Assembly: GCF_010548145.1 (NCBI RefSeq)
Contig: NZ_JAAGLN010000006.1
Coordinates: forward strand, 1-64,000
DNA length: 64,000 bases
Direction of reading: 5' to 3'
From: Streptomyces sp. SID10853
Lineage (GTDB): Bacteria > Actinomycetota > Actinomycetes > Streptomycetales > Streptomycetaceae
Translations under genes and position numbers: made by a program
Part shown: piece by piece, positions 27,792-39,720 of the stretch
Position numbering within the stretch: position 1 is the first letter of the stretch
Layout: every line of letters begins with the position of its first letter
Notes under the pieces: generated by a model
What the model was told of the DNA's origin: nothing
Seen by the model: the letters and a program-made list of their open reading frames with translations, nothing else
The model's database searches: none

Positions 27792-27848
27792 GGCGCCGGG
27801 GAGAAGTGAGCGCAGGCCGGGCCCGCGGTCACTTTTCTCCCCGGCGCC
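27792..27848 (-). terminator. strong terminator after gatB
   Basis: GGCGCCGGGGAGAAGTGA pairs with TCACTT-TT-CTCCCCGGCGCC (18 pairs, two-base bulge) around a 19-base loop. It starts 49 bases beyond the gatB stop and before the transporter gene, so it likely ends the gatC-A-B transcript. Confidence 0.7.
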
Positions 27849-27897
27849 CGTGGAACCGGTTCCGGTGCGCGGCCCCGTGCGGCCGTGCGTGGGCGCG

Positions 27898-29406
27898 TCA
27901 GCCTTCGACGCCGAGCTTCTCCAGGATCAGCTCGCGGACGCGCGCCGCGTCCGCCTGGCCCCGGGTGGCCTTCATGACCGCGCCGACGAGCGCACCGGCG
28001 GCCGCGACCTTGCCGCTGCGGATCTTGTCCGCGATGGCGGCGTTCCCCGCGATCGCCTCGTCAACGGCGGCGCCGAGCGCGCCGTCGTCGGAGACGACCT
28101 TCAGACCGCGCTTCTCGACGACCTCGTCGGGGCCGCCCTCACCGGCGAGTACCCCGTCGATGACCTGGCGGGCCAGCTTGTCGTTGAGGTCACCGGCCGC
28201 GACGAGCTCCGCGACCCGGGCGACCTGCCCGGGCGTGATGGGCAGCGCGGCGAGATCGCGGCCGGTCTCGTTGGCGTTACGGGCCAGCTCGCCCATCCAC
28301 CACTTGCGGGCCTGGTCGGACGGGGCACCCGCGTCGATGGTGGCCAGGATCGGGCCGAGCGCACCGGCGTTGAGGATCGACTGCATGTCGAACTCGGTGA
28401 CGCCCCACTCCTCGCGCAGCCGGTTGCGGCGCACGCGCGGCAGCTCGGGCAGTGCGGAGCGCAGCTCCTCGACCCAGTCGCGCGCGGGCGCGACCGGGAC
28501 CAGGTCGGGCTCCGGGAAGTACCGGTAGTCCTCGGCGTTGTCCTTGATGCGGCCGGCCGTGGTGGAGCCGTCCTCCTCGTGGAAGTGCCGGGTCTCCTGC
28601 ACGATCGACCCGCCGGAGGTGAGCACCGCGGCGTGCCGCTGGATCTCGTAACGCGCGGCGCGTTCGACCGAGCGCAGCGAGTTGACGTTCTTGGTCTCGG
28701 AGCGCGTCCCGAGCTTCTCGACGCCGTGCAGCCGCAGCGACAGGTTGACGTCGCAGCGCATCTGGCCCATCTCCATCCGGGCCTCGGAGACGCCCAGCGC
28801 CTTGATCAGCTCGCGCAGCTCGGCGACGTACGCCTTGGCGACCTCGGGGGCACGCTCGCCCGCTCCCTCGATCGGCTTGGTGACGATCTCGATGAGCGGG
28901 ATGCCCGCGCGGTTGTAGTCGAGCAGCGAGTGCGACGCGCCGTGGATCCGGCCGGTGGCACCGCCGACGTGCAGCGACTTGCCGGTGTCCTCCTCCATGT
29001 GGGCGCGCTCGATCTGCACCCGGAAGGTCTCGCCGTCCTCCAGCTGGACGTCCAGATAGCCGTCGAAGGCGATCGGCTCGTCGTACTGCGAGGTCTGGAA
29101 GTTCTTCGGCATGTCCGGATAGAAGTAGTTCTTCCGGGCGAAACGGCACCACTCGGCGATCTCGCAGTTCAGCGCGAGACCGATCTTGATGGCCGACTCG
29201 ACACCGATCGCGTTGACGACCGGGAGCGAGCCGGGCAGGCCCAGGCAGGTGGGGCAGGTCTGCGAGTTGGGCTCGGCCCCCAGCTCGGTGGAGCAGCCGC
29301 AGAACATCTTGGTCCTGGTGCCGAGCTCGACATGGACCTCCAGGCCCATGACGGGGTCGTACGTCGCGAGGGCTTCCTCGTACGACGCAAGTTCAGTGAC
29401 GGTCAC
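27898..29406 (-). CDS. gatB: Asp-tRNA(Asn)/Glu-tRNA(Gln) amidotransferase subunit B
   Basis: The tRNA-binding and kinase subunit of GatCAB, which amidates mischarged Glu-tRNA(Gln) (and Asp-tRNA(Asn) where needed); Streptomyces lack glutaminyl-tRNA synthetase. It has 502 residues. The N-terminal signature '[20 protein letters not shown]' carries the family's metal and substrate residues; the Cys pairs 'CGCS...CPTCLG' bind zinc; the C-terminal YqeY-like domain contacts tRNA. GTG start with AGAGGGA upstream. It is the last gene of a gatC-gatA-small gene-gatB operon. Confidence 0.97.
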   Translation of the reverse strand: MTVTELASYEEALATYDPVMGLEVHVELGTRTKMFCGCSTELGAEPNSQTCPTCLGLPGSLPVVNAIGVESAIKIGLALNCEIAEWCRFARKNYFYPDMPKNFQTSQYDEPIAFDGYLDVQLEDGETFRVQIERAHMEEDTGKSLHVGGATGRIHGASHSLLDYNRAGIPLIEIVTKPIEGAGERAPEVAKAYVAELRELIKALGVSEARMEMGQMRCDVNLSLRLHGVEKLGTRSETKNVNSLRSVERAARYEIQRHAAVLTSGGSIVQETRHFHEEDGSTTAGRIKDNAEDYRYFPEPDLVPVAPARDWVEELRSALPELPRVRRNRLREEWGVTEFDMQSILNAGALGPILATIDAGAPSDQARKWWMGELARNANETGRDLAALPITPGQVARVAELVAAGDLNDKLARQVIDGVLAGEGGPDEVVEKRGLKVVSDDGALGAAVDEAIAGNAAIADKIRSGKVAAAGALVGAVMKATRGQADAARVRELILEKLGVEG

Positions 29407-29422
29407 GATGAGACTTTCCCTC

Positions 29423-29665
29423 TCAGCCCAGCAGTACGTCGTCGTCGCCGAGGCGCTTCAGTTCGCGGTAGAGGATCGCCAGTCCGGTGACGATCGCCGC
29501 AGCCGAGATGGCGGCGTCCACGAGCCTGAGCGTGTCGTTCTCCTGGCGGGCCAGCTTGGCCTGCTTGGCGACGCTGAGCGCACCGAACGCGGTGGAACCC
29601 AGGGACACGTAGACGCCGGTCTTGGACTTCTTGAAGTTCTTGGCCTTCTTGGTCATGGCACTCAC
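29423..29665 (-). CDS. small membrane protein embedded in the gat operon
   Basis: 80 residues. A very basic start ('[12 protein letters not shown]'), one moderate hydrophobic stretch ('[13 protein letters not shown]') and a second ('[19 protein letters not shown]', residues ~48-66) suggest one or two membrane segments with a cytoplasmic basic N-terminus. GTG 29665 overlaps the gatA stop by four bases (GTGA) and has GGAGG ten bases upstream; the ATG three codons later would be too far from that site. I recall this gene between gatA and gatB in other Streptomyces, but no function is known. Confidence 0.8.
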   Translation of the reverse strand: MSAMTKKAKNFKKSKTGVYVSLGSTAFGALSVAKQAKLARQENDTLRLVDAAISAAAIVTGLAILYRELKRLGDDDVLLG

Positions 29666-31161
29666 AACGACGGAGCCTCCTCAAGCAGCGGGTGTCCCCA
29701 CCTTTCCACGAAGGCGGCCTCGACGGCAGCTCCGACCTTGTACAGCCGGTCGTCCTTCATGGCGGGGGCGATGATCTGCAGGCCGACCGGCAGACCGTCC
29801 TCGGGCGCCAGGCCGCAGGGCAGCGACATGGCGGAGTTGCCGGCCAGGTTGGTCGGAATGGTGCACAGGTCCGCCAGGTACATCGCCATCGGGTCGTCGG
29901 CGCGCTCGCCGATCGGGAAGGCGGTGGTGGGCGTGGTCGGCGAGACGATGACGTCCACCTGCTCGAACGCCTTCTCGAAGTCCCGCGTGATCAGTGTGCG
30001 GACCTTCTGGGCACTGCCGTAGTACGCGTCGTAGTAGCCGGAGCTGAGCGCGTACGTACCGAGGATGATGCGGCGCTTGACCTCGTCGCCGAATCCGGCC
30101 TCGCGGGAGAGCGCGGTGACGTCCTCGGCGGACTTCGTACCGTCGTCGCCGACCCGCAGGCCGTACCGCATGGCGTCGAAGCGGGCCAGGTTGGAGCTGC
30201 ACTCCGAGGGGGCGATCAGGTAGTACGCGGAGAGCGCCAGGTCGAAGGAGGGGCAGTCCAGCTCCACGATGTCGGCGCCGAGGCCCTTGAGGAGCTCGAC
30301 CGACTCGTCGAAACGCTGGATGACCCCGGCCTGGTAGCCCTCGCCGCGGAACTGCTTGACGACGCCGACGCGCAGCCCGGCGACCGAGCCGTTGCGGGCG
30401 GCCTCGACGACCGGCGGGACCGGGGCGTCGATGGAGGTCGAGTCGAGGGGGTCGTGCCCGGCGATGGCCTCGTGCAGCAGGGCCGTGTCCAGGACCGTAC
30501 GGGCGCAGGGGCCGCCCTGGTCGAGGGAGGACGAGAACGCCACCATGCCGTAGCGGGACACCCCGCCGTAGGTCGGCTTGACGCCGACGGTGCCGGTGAC
30601 GGCCGCGGGCTGACGGATGGAGCCGCCGGTGTCCGTACCGATGGCCAGCGGAGCCTCGTAGGCCGCCAGCGCCGCGGACGAACCGCCGCCGGAACCGCCG
30701 GGGATCCGGGAGAGGTCCCAGGGGTTGCCGGTGGGGCCGTAGGCGCTGTTCTCGGTCGATGACCCCATGGCGAACTCGTCCATGTTGGTCTTGCCGAGAA
30801 TGACGACGTCAGCGGCCTTGAGGCGCTTGGTGACGGTCGCGTCGTACGGCGGGAGCCAGCCTTCGAGGATCTTGGAGCCCACGGTGGTCGGGACGCCCTC
30901 GGTGGTGAAGATGTCCTTCAGCGCCAGGGGCACACCCGCCAGCGGTCCGAGCTTCTCGCCGTTGGCCCGCTTGGCGTCGACGGCGCGGGCCTGGGCGAGC
31001 GCGCCCTCACGGTCGACGTGCAGGAAGGCGTTGACCTTCTCGTCGACGGCCGCGATCCGGGCCAGATGCGCCTCGGTGACCTCGACGGCCGTGAGCTCGC
31101 CGGAAGCGATCTTCCCGGCGATCTCGGCCGCGGTGAGCTTGATGATGTTGATGTCCGTCAT
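29662..31161 (-). CDS. gatA: Asp-tRNA(Asn)/Glu-tRNA(Gln) amidotransferase subunit A
   Basis: The amidase subunit of GatCAB, releasing ammonia from glutamine. It has 499 residues with the amidase-signature Ser-Ser-Lys site: Lys in 'PLALKDIF', the Gly/Ser-rich '[19 protein letters not shown]' and the nucleophile region '[13 protein letters not shown]'. ATG start with GGGGGAGGA about 8 bases upstream, located at the very end of gatC (3-base gap). Its stop overlaps the start of the small membrane gene. Confidence 0.97.
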   Translation of the reverse strand: MTDINIIKLTAAEIAGKIASGELTAVEVTEAHLARIAAVDEKVNAFLHVDREGALAQARAVDAKRANGEKLGPLAGVPLALKDIFTTEGVPTTVGSKILEGWLPPYDATVTKRLKAADVVILGKTNMDEFAMGSSTENSAYGPTGNPWDLSRIPGGSGGGSSAALAAYEAPLAIGTDTGGSIRQPAAVTGTVGVKPTYGGVSRYGMVAFSSSLDQGGPCARTVLDTALLHEAIAGHDPLDSTSIDAPVPPVVEAARNGSVAGLRVGVVKQFRGEGYQAGVIQRFDESVELLKGLGADIVELDCPSFDLALSAYYLIAPSECSSNLARFDAMRYGLRVGDDGTKSAEDVTALSREAGFGDEVKRRIILGTYALSSGYYDAYYGSAQKVRTLITRDFEKAFEQVDVIVSPTTPTTAFPIGERADDPMAMYLADLCTIPTNLAGNSAMSLPCGLAPEDGLPVGLQIIAPAMKDDRLYKVGAAVEAAFVERWGHPLLEEAPSL

Positions 31162-31164
31162 GGC

Positions 31165-31461
31165 TTAGTCCTCCCCCAGGATCTGCGGCACCTTGAAACG
31201 CCGCTGCTCCTGGGCCGGTGCACCGGAGAGGGCCTGCTCCGGGGTGAGCGACGGACGGACCTCGTCCGCGCGCATGACATTCGTCAGCGGCAGCGGGTGG
31301 GAGGTCGGCGGTACGTCTTGGTCGGCGACCTCGGAGACGCGGGCGACCGCGCCGAGAATGTCGTCGAGCTGTCCGGCGAAGTGCTCGAGCTCTTCGTCCT
31401 TCAGCTCCAGACGTGCCAGCCGTGCGAGGTGGGCGACCTCCTCGCGCGTGATGCCAGGCAT
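31165..31461 (-). CDS. gatC: Asp-tRNA(Asn)/Glu-tRNA(Gln) amidotransferase subunit C
   Basis: The 98-residue scaffold subunit that wraps around GatA and joins it to GatB. '[20 protein letters not shown]' at the start and the C-terminal '[20 protein letters not shown]' are the standard family ends. ATG has GAGGA seven bases upstream. It is the first gene of the operon; a TAGGAT at 31501-31506 (minus strand) is a possible -10 box giving a leader of about 35 bases. Confidence 0.96.
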   Translation of the reverse strand: MPGITREEVAHLARLARLELKDEELEHFAGQLDDILGAVARVSEVADQDVPPTSHPLPLTNVMRADEVRPSLTPEQALSGAPAQEQRRFKVPQILGED

Positions 31462-31811
31462 GCAGCGATCCTCAGGGGTGAGTGTGTGGATTTTGGCCCA
31501 ATCCTATGGGGCGGGGGGCCGTGGCCACTAAACGGTTTCACCGGGGAGGGCAGCGGAGGGGTTTCAGCCCCCGTTTTCCGCCGTCGCGGAAGCCGCTCAG
31601 CGGGGTGGCCAAGACCCGGCTTCACCCGCCGCGGGCCCGCCGCTGACCGCCCGCTGACCGCCGCTGATCCACATCGGCGGGCGGGGATCGGGAGGCGGGC
31701 GGGATCGGGAGGTACGAGGATCGGGAGGTACGGGGATCCGGGGGCTCGGTGTGACGCCGTCACGCCGTCACGCCGTGCTCATGGGCGAACCCCGCGGGCG
31801 GACCCCCTGGG
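31462..31811. repeat. gatC 5' region with tandem GGATCGGGAGG repeats
   Basis: This 350-base gap holds no plausible gene. GGATCGGGAGG recurs at 31685, 31702, 31718 and (degenerate) 31734, with 16-17-base spacing, and is followed by three ACGCCGTC units (31753-31777). Closer to gatC, ATCCTA (31501-31506, minus TAGGAT) is the only promoter-like hexamer. The repeats sit just past the rmdB stop and are probably slippage-prone spacer rather than coding sequence. Confidence 0.5.
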
Positions 31812-33980
31812 TTACGCGCGCGGTTCCTGCCGCGGCCCCGGCCGGCTGTGCAGCACCACCTGGCCGGACGGCAGCTTCTCCTTCTCCGCGGCTGCCGCGG
31901 CGGCGGCCAGCTCCGCGGGCCGTTGCCAGCCGCGGGACCCCCGGGCCAGCAGCCATGCCGTCGCCTCGTGCGGCGGCATCGCGGCCGCCACCAGCCAGCC
32001 CTGGACGGCGTCGCAGCCCAGATCGCGGAGCCGCTCCCAGGTCTCGTCGTCCTCGACGCCCTCGGCCACGACGATCAGGCCGAGCGAGTGGGCCAGGTCG
32101 ACCGTGCAGCGGACGATCTCCGCGTCCTCGTTGTCCACCGCGAGCCGGGCCACGAACGACCGGTCGATCTTCAGCTCGCTCACCGGGAGCCGCCGCAGAT
32201 GGACCAGCGAGGAGTACCCGGTGCCGAAGTCGTCCAAGGACATCTTCACACCGTGCGCGGTCAGCCCGGCGAGGGTGTCGGCGGCCCGCTGCGGGTCCTC
32301 CAGCAGGACGTGCTCGGTTATCTCCAGTTGGAGGGCGCCCGGCGGCACCCCGTGCCTGGCCAGCCGCGCCGCCACCGCGCCGGCGAAGCCGGGGGTGTGC
32401 ACGTCGCGCGGTGAGACGTTGACCGCCACCGGGACCTTCAGCCCCTGGAGGCGCCACTTGGCGACCTGGGCCAGGGCCGTTTCCAGGACGTACTCGGTGA
32501 GGTGCGGCATCAGCCCCGACGACTCGGCGATGGCGATGAACTCGTCCGGAGGGACCCTGCCGCGCTCCGGGTGCACCCAGCGGACCAGCGCCTCGAGACC
32601 GGCCACCTGTCCGTCGAAGCGGACCTTCGGCTGGTAGTGCAGCTCCACATCGCCCGCGTCCAGCGCGCGCCGCAGATCGCCGAGCAGACCGAGCCGGTCG
32701 GGGGTGTTGGAGTCCCGTTTGGACTCGTACACCTCCACACCCGTGCGGTCCCGCTTGGCCTGGTACATCGCCACGTCGGCGCGCTGGAGCAGCCCCTCGG
32801 CGTCCAGCGCGTGGTCGGGAAAGACCGAGACGCCGGCGCTCGCCTCGAGTACCAGCGTCAGTCCGTCGAGATCGAGCGGAGAGCTCAGCTCGGCCACCAG
32901 GAACCGGGCGATGCGCATCACGCTCGTCGCCGAGTCGGCAGCGGGGAGCAGCACGGCGAACTCGTCGCCGCCGAGGCGGGCGACCTCCGCGCCGCGCGGC
33001 AGCGCGAACCGCAGCCGTTCCGCTATCTGCAACAGCAGCCGGTCGCCCGCCAGATGCCCGAGCGTGTCATTGACCGAACGGAACCGGTCGAGGTCGATCA
33101 GCACCAGCGAGGACCTGAATCCGCCGTTCTCCGCCTCCGCCAGTGCGGCCCAGGTCCGCTCCAGCAGCCACTGGCGGTTGGGCAGCCCGGTCAGCGGGTC
33201 GCGCAGCTGCTCCTCCGCACGGGCCCTGGCGATCCACAGCGTGGAGTCCAGGGCGACCAGCGGCACCGCGAAGAGCGGCAGCAGCAGCGGCAGGGACATC
33301 GCGACCACGCAGATCAGCGGGGCGATGCCGAGCAGCGCGACGCCCACGAGCCCTTGCCTGACCAGTGCTGTACGGGCGACGGTCGGCAGCCCGCGACTGG
33401 GCGGCCCCGCCGCGGACCAGAGCAGCACCCGCGCCACGACCAGATAGGCGACGGCCGCCAGTACGATCTCCGCCGCGGAGCCGATCCCCCAGTCGGGTGG
33501 CTGCCAGGGGTGTTCGACGGACGGGGTCTCGCCGAACGCGGCGAGGACGAGGGCGGCGGCGCCGATACCCAGGATGTCGGACGCGCCGTGCAGCAGCCCC
33601 TGCCGCCAGCGGTGGCTGCGGGCAGCCCCCACGAGGACGACGACGGCCAGGCTGACGAGTGCCGCGGGCAGCCAGCCGTACAGCAGCAGCACGGCGAGCG
33701 TGAGGGCGGCGCCGGAACCGGTGCCGCCCCACCATCGGTCGCGGCCGAGCGCGACCAGATGCCCCACGATGATGCCGGTGAGAACGGCGAGCGCCCAGCC
33801 CGCCGTACCGTCGGGAAACAGCGCGCGGCCGTCTCCGACCGCCTCTAACAATCCGGTCACCAGGACGACTGCGGCCAGTCCCACGACGAACGGGAAAGCG
33901 GGCAGCCGCGCCACGGAGTGAGCGAGCTGCGCGAAACCGCGCACCCGCGACCCCGGATCGGCGCTCTCGGTCGGTTTCAT
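31812..33980 (-). CDS. rmdB: membrane GGDEF-EAL protein, c-di-GMP phosphodiesterase RmdB
   Basis: About 722 residues: six to seven membrane segments in the first ~230, a GGDEF domain (motif '[11 protein letters not shown]' near residue 336) and a complete EAL domain ('LEALVRW', 'EITEHV', 'LDDFGTGYSSL', 'AEGVEDD'). The position of the RxxD inhibitory site reads PRGA, so product feedback on the GGDEF half is probably lost. S. coelicolor RmdB (SCO5495, next to ligA as here) hydrolyses c-di-GMP and affects aerial development; domain order and neighbourhood agree. ATG 33980 has GAGGG eight bases upstream. Confidence 0.88.
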   Translation of the reverse strand: MKPTESADPGSRVRGFAQLAHSVARLPAFPFVVGLAAVVLVTGLLEAVGDGRALFPDGTAGWALAVLTGIIVGHLVALGRDRWWGGTGSGAALTLAVLLLYGWLPAALVSLAVVVLVGAARSHRWRQGLLHGASDILGIGAAALVLAAFGETPSVEHPWQPPDWGIGSAAEIVLAAVAYLVVARVLLWSAAGPPSRGLPTVARTALVRQGLVGVALLGIAPLICVVAMSLPLLLPLFAVPLVALDSTLWIARARAEEQLRDPLTGLPNRQWLLERTWAALAEAENGGFRSSLVLIDLDRFRSVNDTLGHLAGDRLLLQIAERLRFALPRGAEVARLGGDEFAVLLPAADSATSVMRIARFLVAELSSPLDLDGLTLVLEASAGVSVFPDHALDAEGLLQRADVAMYQAKRDRTGVEVYESKRDSNTPDRLGLLGDLRRALDAGDVELHYQPKVRFDGQVAGLEALVRWVHPERGRVPPDEFIAIAESSGLMPHLTEYVLETALAQVAKWRLQGLKVPVAVNVSPRDVHTPGFAGAVAARLARHGVPPGALQLEITEHVLLEDPQRAADTLAGLTAHGVKMSLDDFGTGYSSLVHLRRLPVSELKIDRSFVARLAVDNEDAEIVRCTVDLAHSLGLIVVAEGVEDDETWERLRDLGCDAVQGWLVAAAMPPHEATAWLLARGSRGWQRPAELAAAAAAAEKEKLPSGQVVLHSRPGPRQEPRA

Positions 33981-34274
33981 GCCCGTCCCTCTCACAGCCG
34001 GCAGTGCCCATGCACGTGATGGCCCGCTGTCATGCCGTCACGGCTCATATCTTGTCCCGGACTCGGGAAGAAACTCCAGAGGAAGGATCTCCAGAAGAGC
34101 AGGGCAGGCCCATTGCAGCCGTGCGGGACGGGCGCACTCTTCAACAGTAGGCCGCAGAAGGGTCCGACGGGCAGCGCTCTGCAGGTCTTGCCCGAATGCG
34201 ACCCGACCGTCCCGAACCATCTGCTATGGGCCGAACGGGTGAGCTTGGCCCCACCGGCCGCCCCCGCTCCTCCG

Positions 34275-36488
<2,214 letters not shown>

Positions 36489-37493
36489 CTACTCAGGGTT
36501 GTCGGCGAGTGACCTCGCCGCGCGGGCGCAGTGGGCAAGTGCCGTACGGGCGTACTCGGGTGAAGCGCCCGCGAGCCCGCACGCCGGGGTGAGCACCAGC
36601 GACTCGGCGAGAGTCCCCGGATTCAGCCCCAGCCTGCGCCACAGCGTCCTGACACCCATGACGCTACCGGCAGGGTCCGACAATGCGGTGTCAGTGCCGG
36701 GCACCACACCGGCGAAGAGCTGGATACCGTCCTCCACAGCCTCCCCCACCGCCTCCTCATCACGCTCGGTGAGGAGGCTGAAATCGAACGAGATACCGGA
36801 AGCGCCGGCCCGCCGCAGCAGGGCGACCGGCACGTCGGGTGCGCAGGTGTGCACGATCGCCGGTCCGTCACCGACGGCCATCACGTCCCGCAGCGCGCCT
36901 TCCACCACCTGCCGGTCCACGGCCCGGTGCGTCCGGTATCCGCTGGCGGTCCTGACCCCGCCGCGCAGTACGGAGACGAGCGACGGTTCGTCGAGCTGGA
37001 GCACCACCTGGGCGCCGGGCACCCGCCGCCGCACCTCCGCGAGGTGGGCACGCAGTCCCTCGGCCAACGAAGCGGCGAGGTCCCGGCAGGCTCCGGGGTC
37101 CCCGAGCACGGCCTCGCCGCCCCGCAGTTCGAGTCCGGCGGCCAGCGTCCAGGGGCCGACCGCCTGGACCTTGAGCGGTCCCTGGTACCCCTGGGTGAAC
37201 TCCTCCAGCGCGTCGAGGTCCTCACCGAGCCAGGAGCGCGCCCGCCTGGTGTCGCGTCCGGGCCGGTCGCTCACCCGCCAGCCGCTCGGCTCGACGTGCG
37301 CGTACATCTCGACGAGCATCCCGATGCTGCGCCCCAGCATGTCGGCGCCGGGGCCCCGCGCGGGCAGCTCCGGCAGACAGGGGAAGCTCTCGAAGGACCC
37401 GATGACGGTTTTCGCGCTCTCCCGTGCGTCGATGCCCGGCATGGACCCGATCCCGGTGGCAGGACCCCAACTGAACTTGCTCTTCTCGCTCAC
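36489..37493 (-). CDS. MetE-like (cobalamin-independent methionine synthase C-domain) protein
   Basis: 334 residues corresponding only to the catalytic C-terminal barrel of MetE. The zinc-ligand positions are visible as 'VHTCAPDVP' (His and Cys) and 'LTPACGLAG' (Cys); 'TGIGSMPG' at the N-terminus and 'LDEPSL' are also typical. Such 'core MetE' proteins in archaea and actinobacteria transfer methyl groups, but the methyl donor is often not methyl-THF. Classical MetE (about 750 residues) is therefore excluded. GTG 37493 was chosen because upstream frame content overlaps the divergent gene's promoter. Probably co-transcribed with ligA. Confidence 0.8.
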   Translation of the reverse strand: MSEKSKFSWGPATGIGSMPGIDARESAKTVIGSFESFPCLPELPARGPGADMLGRSIGMLVEMYAHVEPSGWRVSDRPGRDTRRARSWLGEDLDALEEFTQGYQGPLKVQAVGPWTLAAGLELRGGEAVLGDPGACRDLAASLAEGLRAHLAEVRRRVPGAQVVLQLDEPSLVSVLRGGVRTASGYRTHRAVDRQVVEGALRDVMAVGDGPAIVHTCAPDVPVALLRRAGASGISFDFSLLTERDEEAVGEAVEDGIQLFAGVVPGTDTALSDPAGSVMGVRTLWRRLGLNPGTLAESLVLTPACGLAGASPEYARTALAHCARAARSLADNPE

Positions 37494-37591
37494 CCCCGAA
37501 GGGTACGAGAGTGCCCGGGTGGAACCGGGACGGGCCGGGCGGTGTATGTATCGATGAGCACCATCGCGGACGGAGTTCGAGGGGGAGACCG

Positions 37592-38971
37592 ATGAAGGAC
37601 CAGTTGGACGGCTGGACATGGAAATCCGGCGACAGCGACACGGAGGCGGAGCCGGAGCCCGCGGGCAGGGGCCGGTATGCCGTTCCGCGGATACGGCGGA
37701 CGCCCGCCCAGTCGGCGCGGGCCGCTGCTGCCTGGATCCGCGCCCGCTGGATCAGGCTGACGGTCTCCGTGACGGTGCTGGTCCTGGCGGTGGGCGGCTG
37801 GCAGACGTACGACTACGTCACCCGCTTCCACGAGCAGATGAGCGGACCGCACGGCGCCTTTCCCGCAGCCCTCGGCACCACCGCGCCGAAGCGGCCCAGC
37901 CGGGTGCTGACCAGTGGGGACAGCACTCCTGCGGGGATAGTCGGCGGGCTGGTGCTGAACGAGCAGTCCGACGGCACCGTGGCCACGAATGTCCGCACCG
38001 GCAGGAGCTACTGGCATTACGGGCGGGAGAAGGCCGCTCTGCTGGCTGAGTCGCTGGTCAGCGACGCTGTCGTCCTCTGGTACGACGACGGGCTCGTGGT
38101 CTCGGTGGACCTGCGGAGCGGGAAGCCCCGCTGGCACACGAAGGTGGCCCGAACGGGCCGTGCGGATTCCGGCGGCCGGGTCTGGCACGCCGGGGACACC
38201 GTGATCATCAGCCGGGAGGAAAGGCTGACCGGCCTGTCGGCGCGCAGCGGGAAGCAGCTCTGGTCCATCGCTCCGCCCGCGGGGTGCAAGGGGTGGGACA
38301 ACCGGGCGCCGGTCGACCTGTCGGGAAGCGAGGCGTTCGACGCCACGGGGTGCTCAAGAACGGAGGCGTACGCCAAGGAGCTGTACGGAGTCGATCCGGC
38401 GAGCGGCAGGACCCGCTGGCACCTGAAGGACGAGTCCATCGGCTACGGCCGTCTCGGGGACCACACCTTGGTCTCCCTGACACTGTCCGGCTCGCTGGTC
38501 ACGGCGGATGTGTCGGGCACCCGGCCCCGGATACACACGACGGCCCTGTCGCACGATGCCCATCTGCGCGGCATCAGTGACGGCAAGGTCCTCATCGGCT
38601 CCAAGGACGACACATCGCTCACCGCACGGCAGGTGAGTAACGACAGCAGCAAGGTCCTCTGGACCGTGCAGGCGGGCAAGGGGTTCGAGCTGGGCCTTCC
38701 GCGGACTGCCGACGGCCGGGTGTACATACCTCGCTACGAGAGGCTGACGGCGCCGCCGACGCACAAGGACCCCGGGACGGCCCAACTGCTCGTGCTGGAC
38801 GCCCGGACCGGTCACGAACTGCACCGGACCGTGCTGCCCGCTTCCCTCTACGAGGACACGGACGACGTCGGTACGGGCACGATGGCGGTGCTCGGCGCGG
38901 GCTATGGCGTGGTCAGGGTCGGCTGGACCGGTTTCGTGGCCTCCGCGGCGCAGGTCAGCCTGGCCGACTAG
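37592..38971 (+). CDS. membrane-anchored PQQ-like beta-propeller protein
   Basis: 459 residues. A short cytoplasmic N-terminus (acidic, then 'RIRRTPAQSARAAAA') is followed by one membrane segment ('VSVTVLVLAVGGWQTYDYV', residues ~58-76); the rest is extracellular. That domain contains repeated 'LDARTGHEL', 'VDLRSGKPRWHTKV' and 'VDPASGRTRWHL' units, the DxxTGxxxW pattern of PQQ_2/BamB-like beta-propellers. Two Cys ('GCKGWDN', 'TGCSRTE') may form a disulfide. Function unknown: perhaps a scaffold or sensor. ATG has GGGGGAG six bases upstream; an ATG at 37556 is in frame but lacks a site. Confidence 0.8.
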   Translation: MKDQLDGWTWKSGDSDTEAEPEPAGRGRYAVPRIRRTPAQSARAAAAWIRARWIRLTVSVTVLVLAVGGWQTYDYVTRFHEQMSGPHGAFPAALGTTAPKRPSRVLTSGDSTPAGIVGGLVLNEQSDGTVATNVRTGRSYWHYGREKAALLAESLVSDAVVLWYDDGLVVSVDLRSGKPRWHTKVARTGRADSGGRVWHAGDTVIISREERLTGLSARSGKQLWSIAPPAGCKGWDNRAPVDLSGSEAFDATGCSRTEAYAKELYGVDPASGRTRWHLKDESIGYGRLGDHTLVSLTLSGSLVTADVSGTRPRIHTTALSHDAHLRGISDGKVLIGSKDDTSLTARQVSNDSSKVLWTVQAGKGFELGLPRTADGRVYIPRYERLTAPPTHKDPGTAQLLVLDARTGHELHRTVLPASLYEDTDDVGTGTMAVLGAGYGVVRVGWTGFVASAAQVSLAD

Positions 38972-38980
38972 CGTCCGGCC

Positions 38981-39028
38981 GGGCAGGGCAGGGCCACCCG
39001 CCCGGCCCGAGCTGTCAGCGCCCTGCCC
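38981..39028. terminator. inverted repeat between convergent genes
   Basis: GGGCAGGGC and GCCCTGCCC form a perfect 9-bp pair, with an inner GCCGGGC/GCCCGGC alternative, between the propeller-protein and SDR stops. The right arm lies within the last SDR codons. Probably a bidirectional terminator. Confidence 0.4.
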
Positions 39029-39704
39029 GCACGGTCACATCGTTGATCTCCGCGTCGCGCGGGAGGTCCAGGGCCGCCAGGATGGTCGTGGCGACCGACT
39101 CGGGGTCGATCAGACCCTCCGGGACGTACTCCTTGCCCTCCTGCGAGTGGATCTTGGCCTGCATGGGGCTCGCGGTGCGGCCCGGGTAAACGGACGTGAC
39201 CCGGACGCCGTTGGCGTGCTCCTCCTGGCGCAGGGCGTCGGCCAGGGCCTTCAGACCGTGCTTGGCGGCGGCGTAAGCGGCCCACTCGGCATGGGCGTTG
39301 AGGCCGGCGCCCGAGTTGACGAAGACGACCTGGCCACGGACGGTCCGCAGCTGCGGCAGCATCAGCCGGGTCAGCTCGGCCGGAGCGATGAGGTTGGTGT
39401 TGAGCTGCTGGTGCCAGGTCGGGGGACGCAGTTCCGCGACGGGAGAGAGGTCGACGATGCCCGCGATGTGCAGCAGCGAGTCGACCTGCTCCGGCATCGT
39501 CTGCTTGTCGAGCGCCCAGGAGATGCGGTCAGGGTTCGCCAGGTCGGCGACGAGCGTCTCGGCGCCGGGGAAGCGTTCCACGAGTTCCTTGGCGCGCCCC
39601 GCGTCGCGCGCCACGATGACGAGGTGGTCGCCGCGCTCATGAAGGCGGCGCGCGACAGCCGCGCCGATGCCGGAACCAGCACCAGTGATCACATGTGTAG
39701 CCAT
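39015..39704 (-). CDS. short-chain dehydrogenase/reductase
   Basis: 229 residues. The classical SDR pattern is complete: 'VITGAGSGIGAAVARRL' for the cofactor, 'VNSG' with the catalytic Ser, and 'YAAAK' with Tyr and Lys. An Arg after the second beta strand ('IVARDAGR') suggests NADP(H). The substrate is unknown. ATG 39704 was chosen over one three codons upstream. It begins 16 bases after the LOG-family gene and is probably co-transcribed with it. Confidence 0.88.
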   Translation of the reverse strand: MATHVITGAGSGIGAAVARRLHERGDHLVIVARDAGRAKELVERFPGAETLVADLANPDRISWALDKQTMPEQVDSLLHIAGIVDLSPVAELRPPTWHQQLNTNLIAPAELTRLMLPQLRTVRGQVVFVNSGAGLNAHAEWAAYAAAKHGLKALADALRQEEHANGVRVTSVYPGRTASPMQAKIHSQEGKEYVPEGLIDPESVATTILAALDLPRDAEINDVTVRAGR

Positions 39705-39720
39705 GGGCCCCATCGTCGCA

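Noticed and set aside
26101..29490. 1129-codon open frame on the plus strand
   Set aside because: It runs antisense through the transporter and gatB, is composed of Arg/Gly/Asp-rich low-complexity sequence, and has no domain; typical shadow of high-GC coding DNA.
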